DNA of 64,000 nucleotides. It comes from Prostheceraeus crozeri. Taxonomy: Eukaryota > Platyhelminthes > Polycladida > Euryleptidae. A program made the translations under genes and the position numbers. The notes below the pieces were generated by a model, which saw nothing but the letters and a program-made list of their open reading frames with translations, was not told where the DNA came from and searched no databases. The DNA is taken from the NCBI GenBank assembly GCA_907163375.1, contig CAJQUW010001866.1, positions 434,001 to 498,000 of the forward strand, read 5' to 3'. This document shows positions 10,682-23,198 of this stretch, in pieces. Every line of letters starts with the position of its first letter. The stretch's first letter is position 1.

Positions 10682-11825
10682 AGGCCGGTTCATACTCGTA
10701 CGCATTGAAGTGCGCGTCGCGCACAGCGTCATATTCACATGACCACTCGCTTCAACTCGACAGACGCATTAAACTGTGTTTCTTCCCCAAAATCTTATGC
10801 TGTGCGGATACGCATTGCCCAGCCTTCATTTGTCAGCGCGCATGGAATGTTCCGACTTGATCGCTATCGCCCTGTTGTACAGGAGGTACAAAAACAAGGA
10901 AAGCCAAAAGACATACTATAATCGACCTGCAGCTTGGAACCCTGAATATACCGCGTCAAGAGCCTGGAGAATTTCACAGGCTCTTGAAAGACATATGAAG
11001 CCGCCTTCCATTGCTTTTTTTCTTAACACATTGATCACGGAGATACTTCCATCGATCTCCAAACTCTTGCACTTTTGCCGAGAGATTTTGATATTGTTAT
11101 CAATGATTATTGAGCCATCTCCGTGTCTTCATAGTCTGAGGTGATTGTATTATACAAATTCGAAAATCTCTACATTTACTCAATGAAAGGCTCTTCAAAT
11201 TCAACCTCCATTCCCGTGAGTAAAACACAATAATATAAGACCAATTTTCAATTAATCGACAACTTATACATGTGAGAAAGTTGCATTGCTTCATTTACAT
11301 TCATTATGAGCAATAAATGGGTAGAGTGATGTCACAATTCTTGAATAGTTTGCTGATTAAAGTTATTGAGAAACATTTTGAGTTTGCTTCCTTTATTGTA
11401 TTTATGACGAGAATAGAAGAAAATATTTACAAGTGAAGTTGTTGACCGCTATGTTTTATTTTTATGTACATGCTTTGTTCATAAATGGCATTAAATGAGA
11501 GAGTACAATGTTTCTCCGAGGACTATAATGAAAAACTGATTTTTCTGTTTCTGGCTTATTGAATGAAAAGATGCGTAAAGTTGATGCGAGCATGCTCCCT
11601 CCGATTAGATAAGACATTTTCCTACAGTTAATCTACGCAAATTTGGTCAACTTCCAAAATTTTCCGCTTGGAAACATCGCTGCCTTAAAGAATAGGGAAG
11701 ATCGCCATAGCGATGCCTTCCAATGCAATGTCCTGCTCTGACGTACAGATTCAGTGGACTTCCCTGTTCGCCAGAGGCATACGTTATCACGCAGACGAGC
11801 AGCTCGCACAGGTATAAACCGGCCT
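10682..11825. mobile_element. PIF/Harbinger-like non-autonomous element
   Basis: The left end AGGCCGGTTCATAC and right end GTATAAACCGGCCT are imperfect inverted repeats, flanked by the direct repeat TCAA (10678-10681 and 11826-11829). The left end continues with GCG-rich words typical of Harbinger ends. A short frame at about 10845-10910 encodes SDLIAIALLYRRYKNK, which resembles the start of PIF/Harbinger transposases (LL.RRR). No DDE catalytic region is visible. It lies in the kinase intron. Confidence 0.5.
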
Positions 11826-11829
11826 TCAA

Positions 11830-12434
11830 AAATCAGAATTCTAAATTTTTAATTCAAGACGCCGAAGTCTAAATAGAATCTAAAAGGCAATCATCATTTC
11901 ATGTTCAAATTAACACGAGAACACTTTCTTTTATAAATTCGAATAGTTTTGATATTAATAAGGACACATGAAAACATTCAAAGCGAAAAAAATGCAAAAT
12001 TCGACAACTCTGTCGTACATTCAAATTTTTGAAATCTCTTTGTGACGAAAGTATTAAGCCGATGGTGGAAAGTTGTGAAATACGTAGAAAAGATGCTATC
12101 TAAAATTTTGAGTTCGCAAGTCCCTTCATTCAGGTCCTAGATATAATTTTCGGCAGGAGGGGGCCTCCCCAAGTGGGGCGAAGGTTAACTTTCTTATCCT
12201 GCATTAAAAGTCCAGGGAGCAGAAGATCTTATTTTTACAATCGCAATGAACAACCTCTCGTCAAAAGCAGTTGACACATTTCCTTTTTCACAGAAATAAC
12301 AACCTGCTGCAGATTTTCCTATAGAAATTTGTATCATTTAAACTAAATCTGCATTTCGAGCATTGGATGATGGGGCTTTGTTCTCCACCACTTGATAAAG
12401 GAATAGCTCTCACTTCATATAAAGGCAGCGTCGC
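11830..12434. other. Intron sequence, nothing recognised
   Basis: AT-rich and without an open frame or motif that I recognise. Confidence 0.5.
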
Positions 12435-12436
12435 TA

Positions 12437-13438
12437 CACTGTAAACTGCTGGATACGAAAATTACATACAAACATATTCCAAAATCACATACAATTTGAA
12501 ACTAACATCTGATACGAGATTCTCGTATGTTTACAGAGATCTGTTATGTTTTTCATACCACATCTCACTTACTTTCGTATGTAATTGCTGTGTAGCAATA
12601 CGAACTATCCTATCTGTGATTGGCTGTTTTGCACTGAAATACGAGTTTTTGGTATGTTTTATATACGAAACCCGATCCAAATTCATCCTTATTCGTACGC
12701 CTCTGGTATGCATTTCGTATGTGCAGCTCGAAGTCACATAGCAGAAAAAAATAAATGTATTACATACTACTGTCAAATAACTTTTTTCGGTAATACCAGT
12801 CGTAAATATTTTTTGTTTGATAGTGATATTTAATTAGATTAGATTTATTGTGAATTTTATGCTCCACGAGATTGTCGTCATTGCTGCTTGTCTAGTAACA
12901 TTAATAGGACGTTTAGCTAGCTCTACTTTAAGAACCAAGTTGATAACCATCAATTCATTCAAACGATATCTTTCGTGTCATCATGTTTACTTATATATCT
13001 CAAACATCACTATTTTTGCGTTCATGAATTATGATGTGTTTTTATTGATAATATTCTTAATTTCAAAATAGCATAATACATAATTGTTGATGATTAGATA
13101 CTTAGTGATTATTCATGAAATGCCTTAGACTTACATGTATTAAAATCGAATTCAGTATTGAAAGTATGACTCTTGAATGCCATTATCTCACTACTTACAG
13201 AACAGTAGTAACATAAGTGTGATCTTTTTTGACAGAAGGCCTTAAATCGACATACTTTAGATATAATTGATCCTTTCTTTTAACAATGTGCTGGTATGTC
13301 TTCAGTATGCAAAGTACACCACACTTGAAATAACATACGAAAAGCATTCAAATATATACCAAGAGAATACAGAAATATACCAAAACATATTTTCGTATGC
13401 ATCCTTCGTATGTGATTGGTATTGAGCGATTTACAGTG
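12437..13438. mobile_element. Tc1/mariner-type MITE with TA TSD
   Basis: The left end CACTGTAAACTGCT and the inverse of the right end CACTGTAAATCGCT form terminal inverted repeats, flanked by TA on both sides (12435-12436 and 13439-13440). The ends contain repeated ACATACGAA and GGTATG words. The right 670 bp recur in inverse orientation at 50719-51390 inside the Polinton insert, confirming that this is a mobile family. No transposase is encoded. Confidence 0.75.
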
Positions 13439-13665
13439 TACCATGATCACGCTGCCACGTTCAAGTGATTACTTCACTGGCTTTATATGAATATATGAAT
13501 GTATATATGATGTATGAATTAAAGTTTAAATATCCAAGGATGTATACATAACAAACGTCTCTATTTCAGAAATGCTCAGGAGGAAATATTTCGAAAACAC
13601 CGTCAACAGGGGTGCAATTTCCTGTATTCGATGAAGTGGTATCCGAAATTCCCATTTTCTCTCAC

Positions 13666-14005
13666 CTGTTATCATGAATACAACACAGCACGTAAGGCTC
13701 CATATATCCGACGACGTTGAGAACATTTTCTGATCAAGTACCTCTGGGGCTGAATATGAAACTATTCCATAGTAGTAGTCGGTATCGACTTGGTCCAGCC
13801 CTTCACTAAATTGACAGGAAATTCCAAAATCGGTCAATTTCGCAAAGCCGCTGTCATCTAGCAGGATATTTCCCGGATGAATATCTCGATGAATTATACA
13901 TTTGCCGTGCAAGTATTCCAGTCCTTCAAGTATTTGAAGCGTCAGTTGAGAAGTATTCAATTCGGTTAAACTTTGATCAAATTTCACTTTCATCTTCAAA
14001 GATCC
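13666..14005 (-). CDS. Kinase catalytic exon (MAP3K-like C-lobe)
   Basis: The exon begins in phase 0 after a CTTTAG acceptor and ends in phase 1 at an ACAG/GTGAGA donor; it is 340 nt. It encodes GSLKMKV at the start, completing the YMPGGSL hinge block with the upstream exon. Next come HRDIHPGNILL (catalytic loop, Asp present), LTDFGIS (magnesium-binding Asp), YSAPEVL (APE motif) and SSDIWSL. The usual Lys of HRDIK is replaced by His. The downstream partner exon at 3222-3421 joins in frame. This is the centre of the kinase domain and it is fully open. Confidence 0.92.
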
Positions 14006-14620
14006 CTAAAGACAAGAAGCTCTGAATGAGCAAATCCGAAAACATCAAATACTCTATTGTCTTAACATGAGATGGAAGCTGAACATGCCTTGATTTTAAA
14101 AACGTCAACTTCTGTTGATGTTATGTACGGATTTATGAAGAAGTTCCGATCATGGTAAGGTGTAGATGCAGAGCATGAAAGAACAGAATGTGATACAGAG
14201 CACTGCCCAATAGGCCAATTCAATGTGATTATATATAAATAGATTACTGTAATAACTATGTAATTGCAATTTTTCAATTAAATTTTTCACATAATGACAG
14301 CACTGACATCGTCTTGGAACCATGCCAAAACTAAAGTAATTACGACCGGCCAGAGTTTGAAATTAAATGCCCTGACGTTAGCCTAAAACAGCTTCAAATG
14401 CGGTCCAGGACCTCGCATTGAATTGACATTAAGTCTGGTCTTATGCCGGCTTGCCAGTAACATGAAAATTTTTAAGACCCAGCGGCACGAACTGTCCGCC
14501 CCGAAACTTAACAACGGTTTCCCATCTCTGGAAACAAATTTAGGCATACTTGTCAGCATATCTATACATGTGCGCATGCACTATTTACACTATGATGCCA
14601 ATATTTTCATCAGTGTTGAT
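14006..14620. other. Intron sequence, nothing recognised
   Basis: Part of the 5.5-kb intron between the two kinase-lobe exons. No motif is seen apart from the start of the foldback arm near 14620. Confidence 0.5.
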
Positions 14621-14621
14621 G

Positions 14622-15340
14622 AATACAAATGGGTCATTCGACGACGAACTTTTGGAAAATGTTTTGGCACTTAGTCTCAGATTTTGCTCGTTTTTGGACA
14701 ATATGCCATAGAAAACACCAAATCTGCAATATTAACTTCCAATTTTGAAAGTAGCGAAGTCTAGAGCTATTTTTAGAAATTTTTTTCCAAATCTTTTATA
14801 AATCCTCAAAATTTGAATGTTTACATCGTTGTACCTTTTTCTGTATGTTCGTTTTGCATGCAGCATTAGTTTGGTATGAAGGAATTCCTGTATGAATTTC
14901 AACGGGTAACTGGCATGCAAAACGGAGCTGCATGGCTCCAAAAATAGTGGAAAAATAGGGTCCGCGAAAAAACGCAAAAAATTTATACTAATCTCACAAC
15001 TTTCTGCATTCTTGTCACCCGTACGTAATAACTATGATAATAGTGTTGCTGTATATCATTGTGCCTCACATCTGTGAGGTCAAATGGCAACCAAAATACA
15101 CAGAGCTACACCAGCGTTCAAAAATCGTGTTTTTTCAAAAATGCCGAAAATGGATGTTTTCAAGCTGGGCTAGCTGTTTTGTGTGCGTCAGTTTTGACTC
15201 CAAATTGATTACTGAAACTCAGAAACATGCTCAATTACTTGTGGAAGAGGTTCTATCAGGTAACCGATAGTTATAGTAGTATGAATTGGTCAATAAATTG
15301 ATTTTGCACATTTTTTCAATATATGATGTCAATATTTTAT
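14622..15340 (+). repeat. Left arm of foldback
   Basis: Near-identical inverse copy of 18325-19030, including TCATTCGACGACGAACTTTT at the outer end and a run ending near ATATGATGTCAATATT at the inner end. Confidence 0.8.
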
Positions 15341-15354
15341 AAGTAGTATCGAGA

Positions 15355-15690
15355 AGTAGCATTTATAGTACAATAGTCCTTGAAAACGTTAAGTTGGTGT
15401 GCGGTAAGAAATTATCCACTTTGATAGATATTACACATGAAATTTTGATATATTGCAATATAGCCAATTTTAACTTTCGAAGTTCGACTTTTGCTGGATT
15501 AGATGTGCTTTAATCGTCATTGTACTTTTGAATAGCAAAGTTTGTGCGAAATGTTCAGGATCGATTTATCTAACTGTTTTCTGAAGTAATTAATTACTTA
15601 TAGCAATTTCAATTATTCTGATGGTGAGATATCATTCGCAACGAACCGTAGAAGAGCCCTAATGCATTTCATTTGTAACAGACACTATTT
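15355..15690 (+). repeat. Inner, older inverted repeat, left arm
   Basis: Pairs imperfectly with 16950-17285. Shared words include CATTGTACTTTTGAATAG, ACTGTTTTCTGAAGTAAT and GGTGAGA.ATCATTCGC. The divergence is clearly greater than in the outer arms. Confidence 0.7.
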
Positions 15691-16949
15691 CAAAGTTGAT
15701 GTTGAAAAATATTGTGTAGAAAAGATATGCAAAACAATTCGATTGTGGTGGAAAATGATTTTGTTGTATGATGTATGTAGATTTTCTTTCACTAACAGGT
15801 GACTGACTTTCCATGATCATCGGTTAGCATCGAAAGATCCTTCATACAGAAAATGCATTTTTGATTACACCAATCAATGGGCAAACCTCTAATTGAAAAC
15901 AATAGGCCTAATGATATTTTAATATTATGATATTGTGAAAATATTGATCATGAGAAGCCACTCCATTCCGTTCTGAGGTTTTTCAAAAACATTCTAAATT
16001 GATCACGTAATAATGACATTAATGTGGTTATATGTAACCCAAGCACATGGTCTTAATGAACAAAAATATAATTAAATTGTTGCTTGGACAAGAATGAAAT
16101 GTACTGGTAGGCCTTTTTATTACCAAATATATGAAAAAGCATTACATTTTGCATTACTTTTAAAAAGGCTGGGTAGAATCCCGTTTTAGTTTGTTTTCGT
16201 TTTATGAAGACTATAATACTGAGTTACCTTTGTATAGCGTACAGTTTTATGAAAGGCTTAAAAATTGATCTGGTTTCATTTTTCAATGAACAGGAATATT
16301 TTGCTTACAATCGATCGTATGAGTGATTTATGAATCAGAGGGATAAACAACAGCAATTGTTAATATCAAGTGTACTCAATGATTCACATGGGATATTGAT
16401 TAGGATACCTAAAATATCTGACCACGCCTGCTTCTGCTCATTGGGAATTCTTCATTTTTTAATTTCAATTTACGTAAGTGAATACTTGAAATTATTAGTA
16501 GCTCAATTACAAATGTAAAGTTACATGAAATTCAGTCAGTCAGTCGTCGTCATGCAATATCTAATAATCTTACTTAAACAAGCCTGCATTTTCACATGAA
16601 AGGTCTGAACTATTTTATACAGATGTCATTTAATAATAGCGGTTAGCTAAGTACATAGCGATCTCGAATATGATGAGTGAAACGCAGATGAGAGATTCTC
16701 AGTGCCATTTAAAAATGCAGAAAGGTAGCCTACATATGAGATCCTTGACTGATTATGCTTGCCAATCAGTAGTAAGACAACAGCGATACCTGGGAAAATG
16801 TTGCTGCTACCAAGAAAAGATTAAGAAAATAAAGATCGAAATTCTGTCGACAATACTTTAGGTGATCTATTAGGGTCTACCAGATTAATGGATAGTGGGA
16901 TTCGCTCAGAAAACATTCTGTGATACTGGGCCAGTCAAAAGCTACTTAC

Positions 16950-17285
16950 ACTATCACAACATGAAATTAATGCAGTTTCCGTTTCTACGATTCTTTGCGA
17001 ATGATGTCTCACCATTAGAAAAACTGAAATTACTAAAAGTAATTGATTACTTCAGAAAACAGTGAGATAAAAGGATCGTGAGCATTTCGCATAAACTTTA
17101 CTATTCAAAAGTACAATGTCGATTGATACAACATGTCTAGTCCAAAAAAAATTGAACTCAGAAAGTCATATTTGGCTCTATTGCAATAAATCAAAGTTTC
17201 ATATATTATGTTATATATCAGGGGAATGATTTATTAGCGCACACCAGCTTAATGCTTTCAAGTACTATTGCACTAATAACTAGCT
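16950..17285 (-). repeat. Inner, older inverted repeat, right arm
   Basis: Imperfect inverse copy of 15355-15690. Between the arms (15691-16949) and out to 17756 I see no supported gene. Confidence 0.7.
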
Positions 17286-17756
17286 GTAAATTGCGTAAAT
17301 TACGCAGTTGAGATTGAGATATTCAATGCAGTCGAAGTTGGTTTTGCCACCAATTTTGAATGTTAGCTCGCTGTAAGCTAATGATGATGTCTGTAAGTTA
17401 ATCCTATCACATGAATGACATAGAGTGCTTTCATATTTACTGAGAGTTGAAAGTGATGCATTTTATGCCTTTCTTTTTGGTATTTTTGTTTCCGTTGGAT
17501 TGTCTCGAAGACAATATCTTCTCTAGCCTGCTATAAAAATTTTCAAATAGATGTTCTTTCTTGAAATATTCCTGCGATATTATGTCGACAAAATCAATGA
17601 CGCTGTCAGACAGTAAGCGTTTGTATGCAGCTGATGAGGAATGTTTAAATATCAACTTGTTTTGAATTTTAAATTCACTGTCTGGTTTTAGATTTTGCTC
17701 ATCAATTAATTAATATTCTAAAAGAATTATTTTTTCCGCTTAATTCAGCCACAAGA

Positions 17757-17975
17757 AGACTGTCCTTTCTCATTTCCTAACCTCAAGTCCTTCCTTCCTT
17801 GATCCCATGACTGCAAGACTGTACTTTCTCATTTCCTAACCTCAAGTCCTTCCTTCCTTCCTTGATCCCATGACTGCAAGACTATACTTTCTCATTTCCT
17901 AACCTCAAGTCCTTCCTTCCTTCCTTGATCCCATGACTGCAAGACTGTACTTTCTCATTTCCTAACCTCATCAAG
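17757..17975. repeat. 58-63 bp minisatellite, about 3.5 copies
   Basis: Units begin near 17759, 17817, 17880 and 17943 with GACTGTACTTTCTCATTTCC or a variant, and contain a CTTC microrepeat of variable length that explains the 58 versus 63 bp units. Confidence 0.9.
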
Positions 17976-18324
17976 TCGTTGACATCATGATCCTACGACT
18001 TGAGGATTGACATGTTTGATCTATCATTATCAACATCATTGTCAAAGTTTACCTGATATCATCTTCAATCTACGGTATCTAAACGTTGCCGTTTCAACCG
18101 TCCAAGGAGAAGTGCATGCTGCACTAAATATTTACAAATTATTTACTCTACATGTACATTTGAATAATGACACAAATTATATCATGCTAAAATCTCGCTA
18201 TTCTAGATACTTGCGTTTCCAATGAACTAATGATGAAATAAATGCAAACTTAATTGATCCATGATTGATATAGAAGCATCACATGCATTTGAATGCTACA
18301 TCTCGGTACTTACATGTATACAAT

Positions 18325-19030
18325 ATTGACATCATATATTGAAAAAATGTGCAAAATCAATTTATTGACCAATTCATACCACTATAACTATCGGTTACCT
18401 GATCGAACCTCTTCCACAAGTAATTGAGCATGTTTCTGAGTTTCAGTAATCAATTTGGAGTCAAAACTGACGCACACAAAACAGCTAGCCCAGCTTGAAA
18501 ACATCCATTTTCGGCATTTTTGAAAAAACACGATTTTTGAACGCTGGTGTAGCTCTGTGTATTTTGGTTGCCATTTGACCTCACAGATGTGAGGCACAAT
18601 GATATACAGCAAAACTATTATCATAGTTATTACGTACGGGTGACAAGAATGCAGAAAGTTGTGAGATTAGTATAAATTTTTTGCGTTTTTTCGCGGACCC
18701 TATTTTTCCACTATTTTTGGAGCCATGCAGCTCCGTTTTGCATGCCAGTTACCCGTTGAAATTCATACAGGAATTCCTTCATAACAAACTAATGCTGCAT
18801 GCAAAACGAACATACAGAAAAAGGTACAACGATGTAAACATTCAAATTTTGAGGATTTATAAAAGATTTGGAAAAAAATTTCTAAAAATAGCTCTAGACT
18901 CCGCTACATTCAAAGTTGGAATATTGCAGATTTGGTGTTTTCTATGGCATATTGTCCAAAGATGAGCAAAATCTGAGACTAAGTGCCAAAAAATTTTCCA
19001 AAAGTTCGTCGTCGAATGACCCAAATGAAA
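18325..19030 (-). repeat. Right arm of foldback
   Basis: Near-identical inverse copy of 14622-15340. The outer boundary is about where GACCCAAATGAAAA diverges. Confidence 0.8.
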
Positions 19031-19478
19031 ACCAGCTAATCCCCCGTAAGCAGAACATACATGAATACAGCATTTGAATTTCAAACACTGCTTGATTTTT
19101 GTGGCATAATATAGATGATCGTGATGATTCATGCACTTATTCTAAAATAATTATGTACTCAGGTTGAAAATCGATGCGTTTTGCTAAAAGTTATCACACA
19201 AAATTTTTGCAGAAACTCGCAAAATTCCTTCAAATACTACTTTTCACAATTCTTCGCACATTTGACTTTCCGTTTCTCCTAATCCCTCGATCTTTGGTGA
19301 CAAGTTTGAAAATGCGCTAAAATTAAAGCATTAGCAGTCAAAGTCATGCTCCCTAGACCAGATAACCAAAAGGACCATAGCAAAATTGCAACAGAAGGCC
19401 GGTCGAGCTTTGTTAATAATTAAGAAAATGCTTTCTATCTTAATGAGGGAAATTCTTGTGAAAGCAATTTTCACTTAC

Positions 19479-19750
19479 CCCAGGCATGTACTGCATGAAA
19501 AATTTTAGTGATGTGTCATCTTCCTCATGAGCGCCGATATATGAAATGATGTGTTTATGTTTAAGGAAGCTGAAGAGATAAATCTCATTTTTAAACGTTT
19601 TGACTGCTCTCTTGTTGTTTTTCTTATTGGCAAGTAATTCCTTCATTGCGTATTTCAGTCCTGTCATTTTATCCTTGCACAACGTGACTTTGCCAAATCC
19701 ACCAATGCCCAGCTCTTCAACTCTTTCCCATTCGATCGGATTTAAACGGT
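19479..19750 (-). CDS. Kinase N-lobe exon (MAP3K-like)
   Basis: The exon begins in phase 1 after a TGCTTTTCAG acceptor and ends in phase 0 at a GGG/GTAAGT donor; it is 272 nt. It encodes IEWERVEELGIGGFGKVTL (glycine-rich loop), YAMKELL (ATP-anchoring Lys), FKNEIYLFSFLKHKHII (alphaC Glu) and MQYMPG, which completes the hinge motif with the next exon. The style is closest to STE11/MEKK-type MAP3Ks, some of which (MEKK2/3) carry an N-terminal PB1 beta-grasp domain. The exon is fully open. Confidence 0.92.
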
Positions 19751-21649
19751 CTGAAAAGCAAAGCAGCATTCACACAAGGATCGGTACTTCTCAAAATTAT
19801 CTTAAAGCAGTTAATTCTTACTGTGCAGCAAGTGATTGCGAGGAACCCGAGACATAAGATTTAGGTGACGATACAGCTAAAGATTGGCAATGATAAAATG
19901 AAACTATTTTATTTTGAGGAAAAATAATATCATTTTATATCATTTTATTTTTAAAAAATGATAAGAAATGATATCATCAAAATTTTTTTCCACTATATTT
20001 TTTAATCATAGATTCTTCGCATTTTGCACTGATGCAAATTTAGTCTCTTTCGTTTGTTCTAACCATGTCCTTTCGCACTAGTTGGTTCATGTAGCGAATA
20101 GCAGTAGGCTATTGTCTGTCAGTCTGACACAAATTGTCAAACAACTCATTAATAATAATGTCTTGATGTTTTTGAAATTTTGACTGTAATCCAAGTATGT
20201 TTAGCCTTTTTTCGTACTTTAGATACTGTTGGCCAACCGACACCATTTTGTAGGCGTGTGTATTCGAGTGTATAAAGCTTAAATCAAAACTTGTGATGTT
20301 CAATGTACGGCCCAAAGGTCCAACCTAACTTATGATGTACAAGAAGCTTTCTAAACTGCTTTCTTCGGTCTTCCATTATTTGAAATATATCGATGCTGCA
20401 TGCAATCTAATATTAATTTCATTGCTAAGAGCAGTAAAAGAAGCATGATAGCAGTGTAAATTCGTATGACTAGATCTATTTACGGTGTAGGTCAACGTAT
20501 ATTTCACTAAAAAATGGGATATTTTCATTATAAAAGATAAAATGACATCATTGCCGATCATAGGATGCAGCATTGACCATTTTGATTTATTAATCTTTTT
20601 ACATCGATTACTTCAATCGATATGATGCAGGAATAATAACCATCTGAGGGTGGGTTTTAATTGCAGTAATACAGGGCACGGTGCTGCCCTTGGCATGGTG
20701 GAGTTTGTAATAAATGCACGATTGAAATGGTTGTTGCCATTATTATTGTTAGGCCCATAATCCGAATCTGCACTATAGACAGGTAGCATACTAGATGTCA
20801 TTTTTTATTCACTAAATCTTGGCAAACACATCGGGCTTGTATATACTGTACATGTACATAAGAAAGAAAATGACATTTAGGACCTCCCAAAGATGAATAT
20901 AAATAACGAACTTATATTAAAGATCTATAATGATGTTATCCTTGGCCTGTCTATGGTAATCACAGAAATCAACAATTTCATAAATAATTTACTTCATTGA
21001 AACCATAGATACTCGTATCTACTTCTACGATGGCTACAATAGTATGTCTGCACACTCTACATGCATGTGTGTGTATTGGTAGTGAATTGAAATTATAATA
21101 GCTGAGGATGATTTTGGCACTATGAATTCAAAGAAATTGAACAGCAATTTTGCTTTCTTACTTACACGATTGCTATCAATGACTTCGGATTTGAAGAAAA
21201 AATGTGGGAAATTCAAAGTCGTGAAGTTTTCTAAACTGAGCCGGGGTTGCTGTTATTTTCATTCAGCTGTCGAGTTTCTCAATTATCGAGGACGAGCTAC
21301 AGCCGTCTTACAGTGTGTATAATGAGTATGTGCCACCTTGGCAGCTGCGCTCTTCCAATAAAGCCATATGAGCCAGCAAATAAGCGTTATAATGATTGTT
21401 GGTACCTAACAAATTGCTTTTTCAATCACCCAGTGATTTGCAAGTTTAGACTTGCAGAATAACTCACTATAAGTCAATTGAAATGTAGCTACCAGCTTAA
21501 TCTGTGGCTAGAAATGCAACAAAACCGAAAATGAAAGAAAACGAGTCACTGACCACTTCACCAAATGGTGACTTTTACAGAGCTGGCACCGGGTCAGGTT
21601 TACGTCCGTGATTTTCATTAATCCGGATAAGCAAAGTTATTCAGTTGTT
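19751..21649. other. Intron sequence, nothing recognised
   Basis: About 1.9 kb of AT-rich intron between the kinase N-lobe exon and a SINE. I find no exon or transposon domain. Confidence 0.5.
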
Positions 21650-21835
21650 CAGGTGATCTCCGTGGCACAGTGGGTAAGTGATTGGCCTAGTGATCCTTCA
21701 GTTCAGAAGTCGATCCCCGAGGGTGTCATAAGAAGTCGTCAGGAAGGGCATTCGGACTAAAAGATCACAACGCTCCAGTCCAAGCCCCCAGAAAGGAGTA
21801 AGAGATAAGGGAGTAGTGACTTTAAACCATCATTT
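21650..21835 (+). mobile_element. tRNA-derived SINE, copy 1
   Basis: The 5' part has an A-box-like TGGCACAGTGGG and a B-box-like AGTCGATCCCC, the internal Pol III promoter of a tRNA-derived head. The body contains AGGAAGGGCATTCGGACTA, a word common in SINEs with LINE-related tails. A second copy lies at 23677-23850, and both end near GGGAGTAGTGAC. Confidence 0.75.
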
Positions 21836-22069
21836 TTTCAGTGAAGTTATTCATCTGCTACGCTTGATGACACCGATTCAATTCGCTACAAAATCACACA
21901 TTAATTCGGAAAGCATATGACCGTGAAACCTATGAGGACTATGGACGTCTTCATATCCAATTATTGCACATATTAGCCCCTATCAATTACAGTCATGATA
22001 TATACCGTATAAAATGTATCTTTTGCCCGCATTCTTCATTTTTCAAGTTCAGGCCGGCTCACCCAAGGT

Positions 22070-22760
22070 CCAGGTCCGTTTCTAGCTCTGAACTCTTTGA
22101 CCAGGTCACCCTCTGTCAGACTGTGACCCCAATGAACCGATCACATATCGAAACGGTACCCAAAAGAGCATCCTCAGAACTTCATGTTCTTCGATGTCTC
22201 AAACCATTTTTTGAAAAGAATGAAATTATTTCGATTTATATGACGTTCATCAGGAACATACTGGAGTACTGTGCACCTCTATTCGTGAGTCTCGGTGCTT
22301 CTCAATCAAGAATGCTGTCCCTCGTTCAGAATAGATGCCACCGCATCATTTGTGGTTCCATTAGATGTGACTATTCATCTTTCATTTCACATGACTATAG
22401 ACGGCCTATAATTGGTTGGAAGCTTTTTCAAGCTCTGTTATGTGATCACCAGCATTCACTGCACCATTTGATCTTTCCAAAATTGACTCACTGCCATCAT
22501 TTTCGGTGTGCACAAACCTCATCATGAGAAGATTGGCCATTTACGTCATGTCATTATTAGCAAATTGCGACTTTGATATGTAACCAACCGTATGTTTTCA
22601 ATATCTAATTGCATGTTTTCAACGTCGAATCTGCAATTTAGTGTCTTGGTGTTATGTTACTTCCGTTTTATACTTTGTGAAACATTTCCTGTCCTATGTA
22701 GGATCATGGCCTCACGATTCCCATTGTTGGGGATTTTGCAGTAATAAACGTATTCATTGT
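22070..22760 (+). pseudogene. CR1/Jockey-like non-LTR 3' fragment
   Basis: The open reading to 22527 contains LHVLRCLKPFF, YMTFIRNILEYCAPLF and RMLSLVQNRCHRIICG. This is the conserved block after the RT thumb in CR1/Jockey-like ORF2 (fL..Lk....fY..fIRs.leY..p.w....iQ.ra.rII). The RT catalytic core is absent, so this is a typical 5'-truncated insertion. The 3' region ends near AATAAACGTATTCATTG at about 22745. Confidence 0.65.
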
Positions 22761-22865
22761 AATTATCACCGGTGCATCCGCCAAATCTGCTTAAGAGATG
22801 GAACAGGCTGAATACACTACTGCCTCAAGCACAAATGAGATAGATTTCAGATAGGAGTAGCTTAC

Positions 22866-23198
22866 CTGGAGGTGACGCGATGATTTCATTCTTCCAATGG
22901 CCTGCAAACGTGATTTCATCGTCGTCATTGAGGAAATTATTTTTCATGTTATGTACTGTGAACGAGTTGTAGATGATGCCAGCACTGTCAGCGAAGCTCT
23001 TAAATAACCCTCCCGAAATGCTGTAGACTTAAGATCCTTCGTGGAAACCAACACCCCGACTGAGAACAAAATCTTCACTGGAGCGATCCATTAACTTCGC
23101 CATCTTGTCTCGCAGATCCCGAACAGATGGATGTGTGGGGAAATGAACGTCATAATCGTTACCATAATCAAAGAGGCTTATGATTCTCAACCAAATAC
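22866..23198 (-). pseudogene. Beta-grasp repeat exon 4 with in-frame stop
   Basis: A 333-nt phase 1-1 exon (acceptor TCATTTTCAG, donor CCAG/GTAAG) in the same position and length class as the three repeats upstream. It reads GIWLRIISLFDYG at the start, SVRDLRDKMAKLMD in the helix region, FADSAG in the second half and IIASPP at the end. This aligns with the other repeats across the whole length. A TAA at 23029-23031 interrupts it after GFHEGS. It is the most divergent repeat. The frame is open on both sides of the stop. Because it is symmetric, skipping it would join repeat 3 directly to the kinase N-lobe. Confidence 0.75.

Larger units (their letters stand above)
14622..19030. mobile_element. 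4.4-kb foldback element in kinase intron
   Basis: The arm at about 14622-15340 recurs inverted at about 18325-19030. The arms are near-identical: a 78-residue open frame at 15034-15270 recurs at 18388-18624 with one residue changed. The spacer is about 3 kb and holds an older inverted repeat and a minisatellite. No transposase is recognised and no target duplication was found by eye. The open frames in the arms look fortuitous, kept by the recent arm identity. It could be a foldback transposon or an inverted segmental duplication. Confidence 0.65.

Noticed and set aside
15034..15270. A conserved 78-residue protein, present again at 18388-18624.
   Set aside because: The near-identity is explained by the inverted-repeat arms; neither reading has recognisable domains, and AT-rich neighbouring sequence makes chance open frames common.
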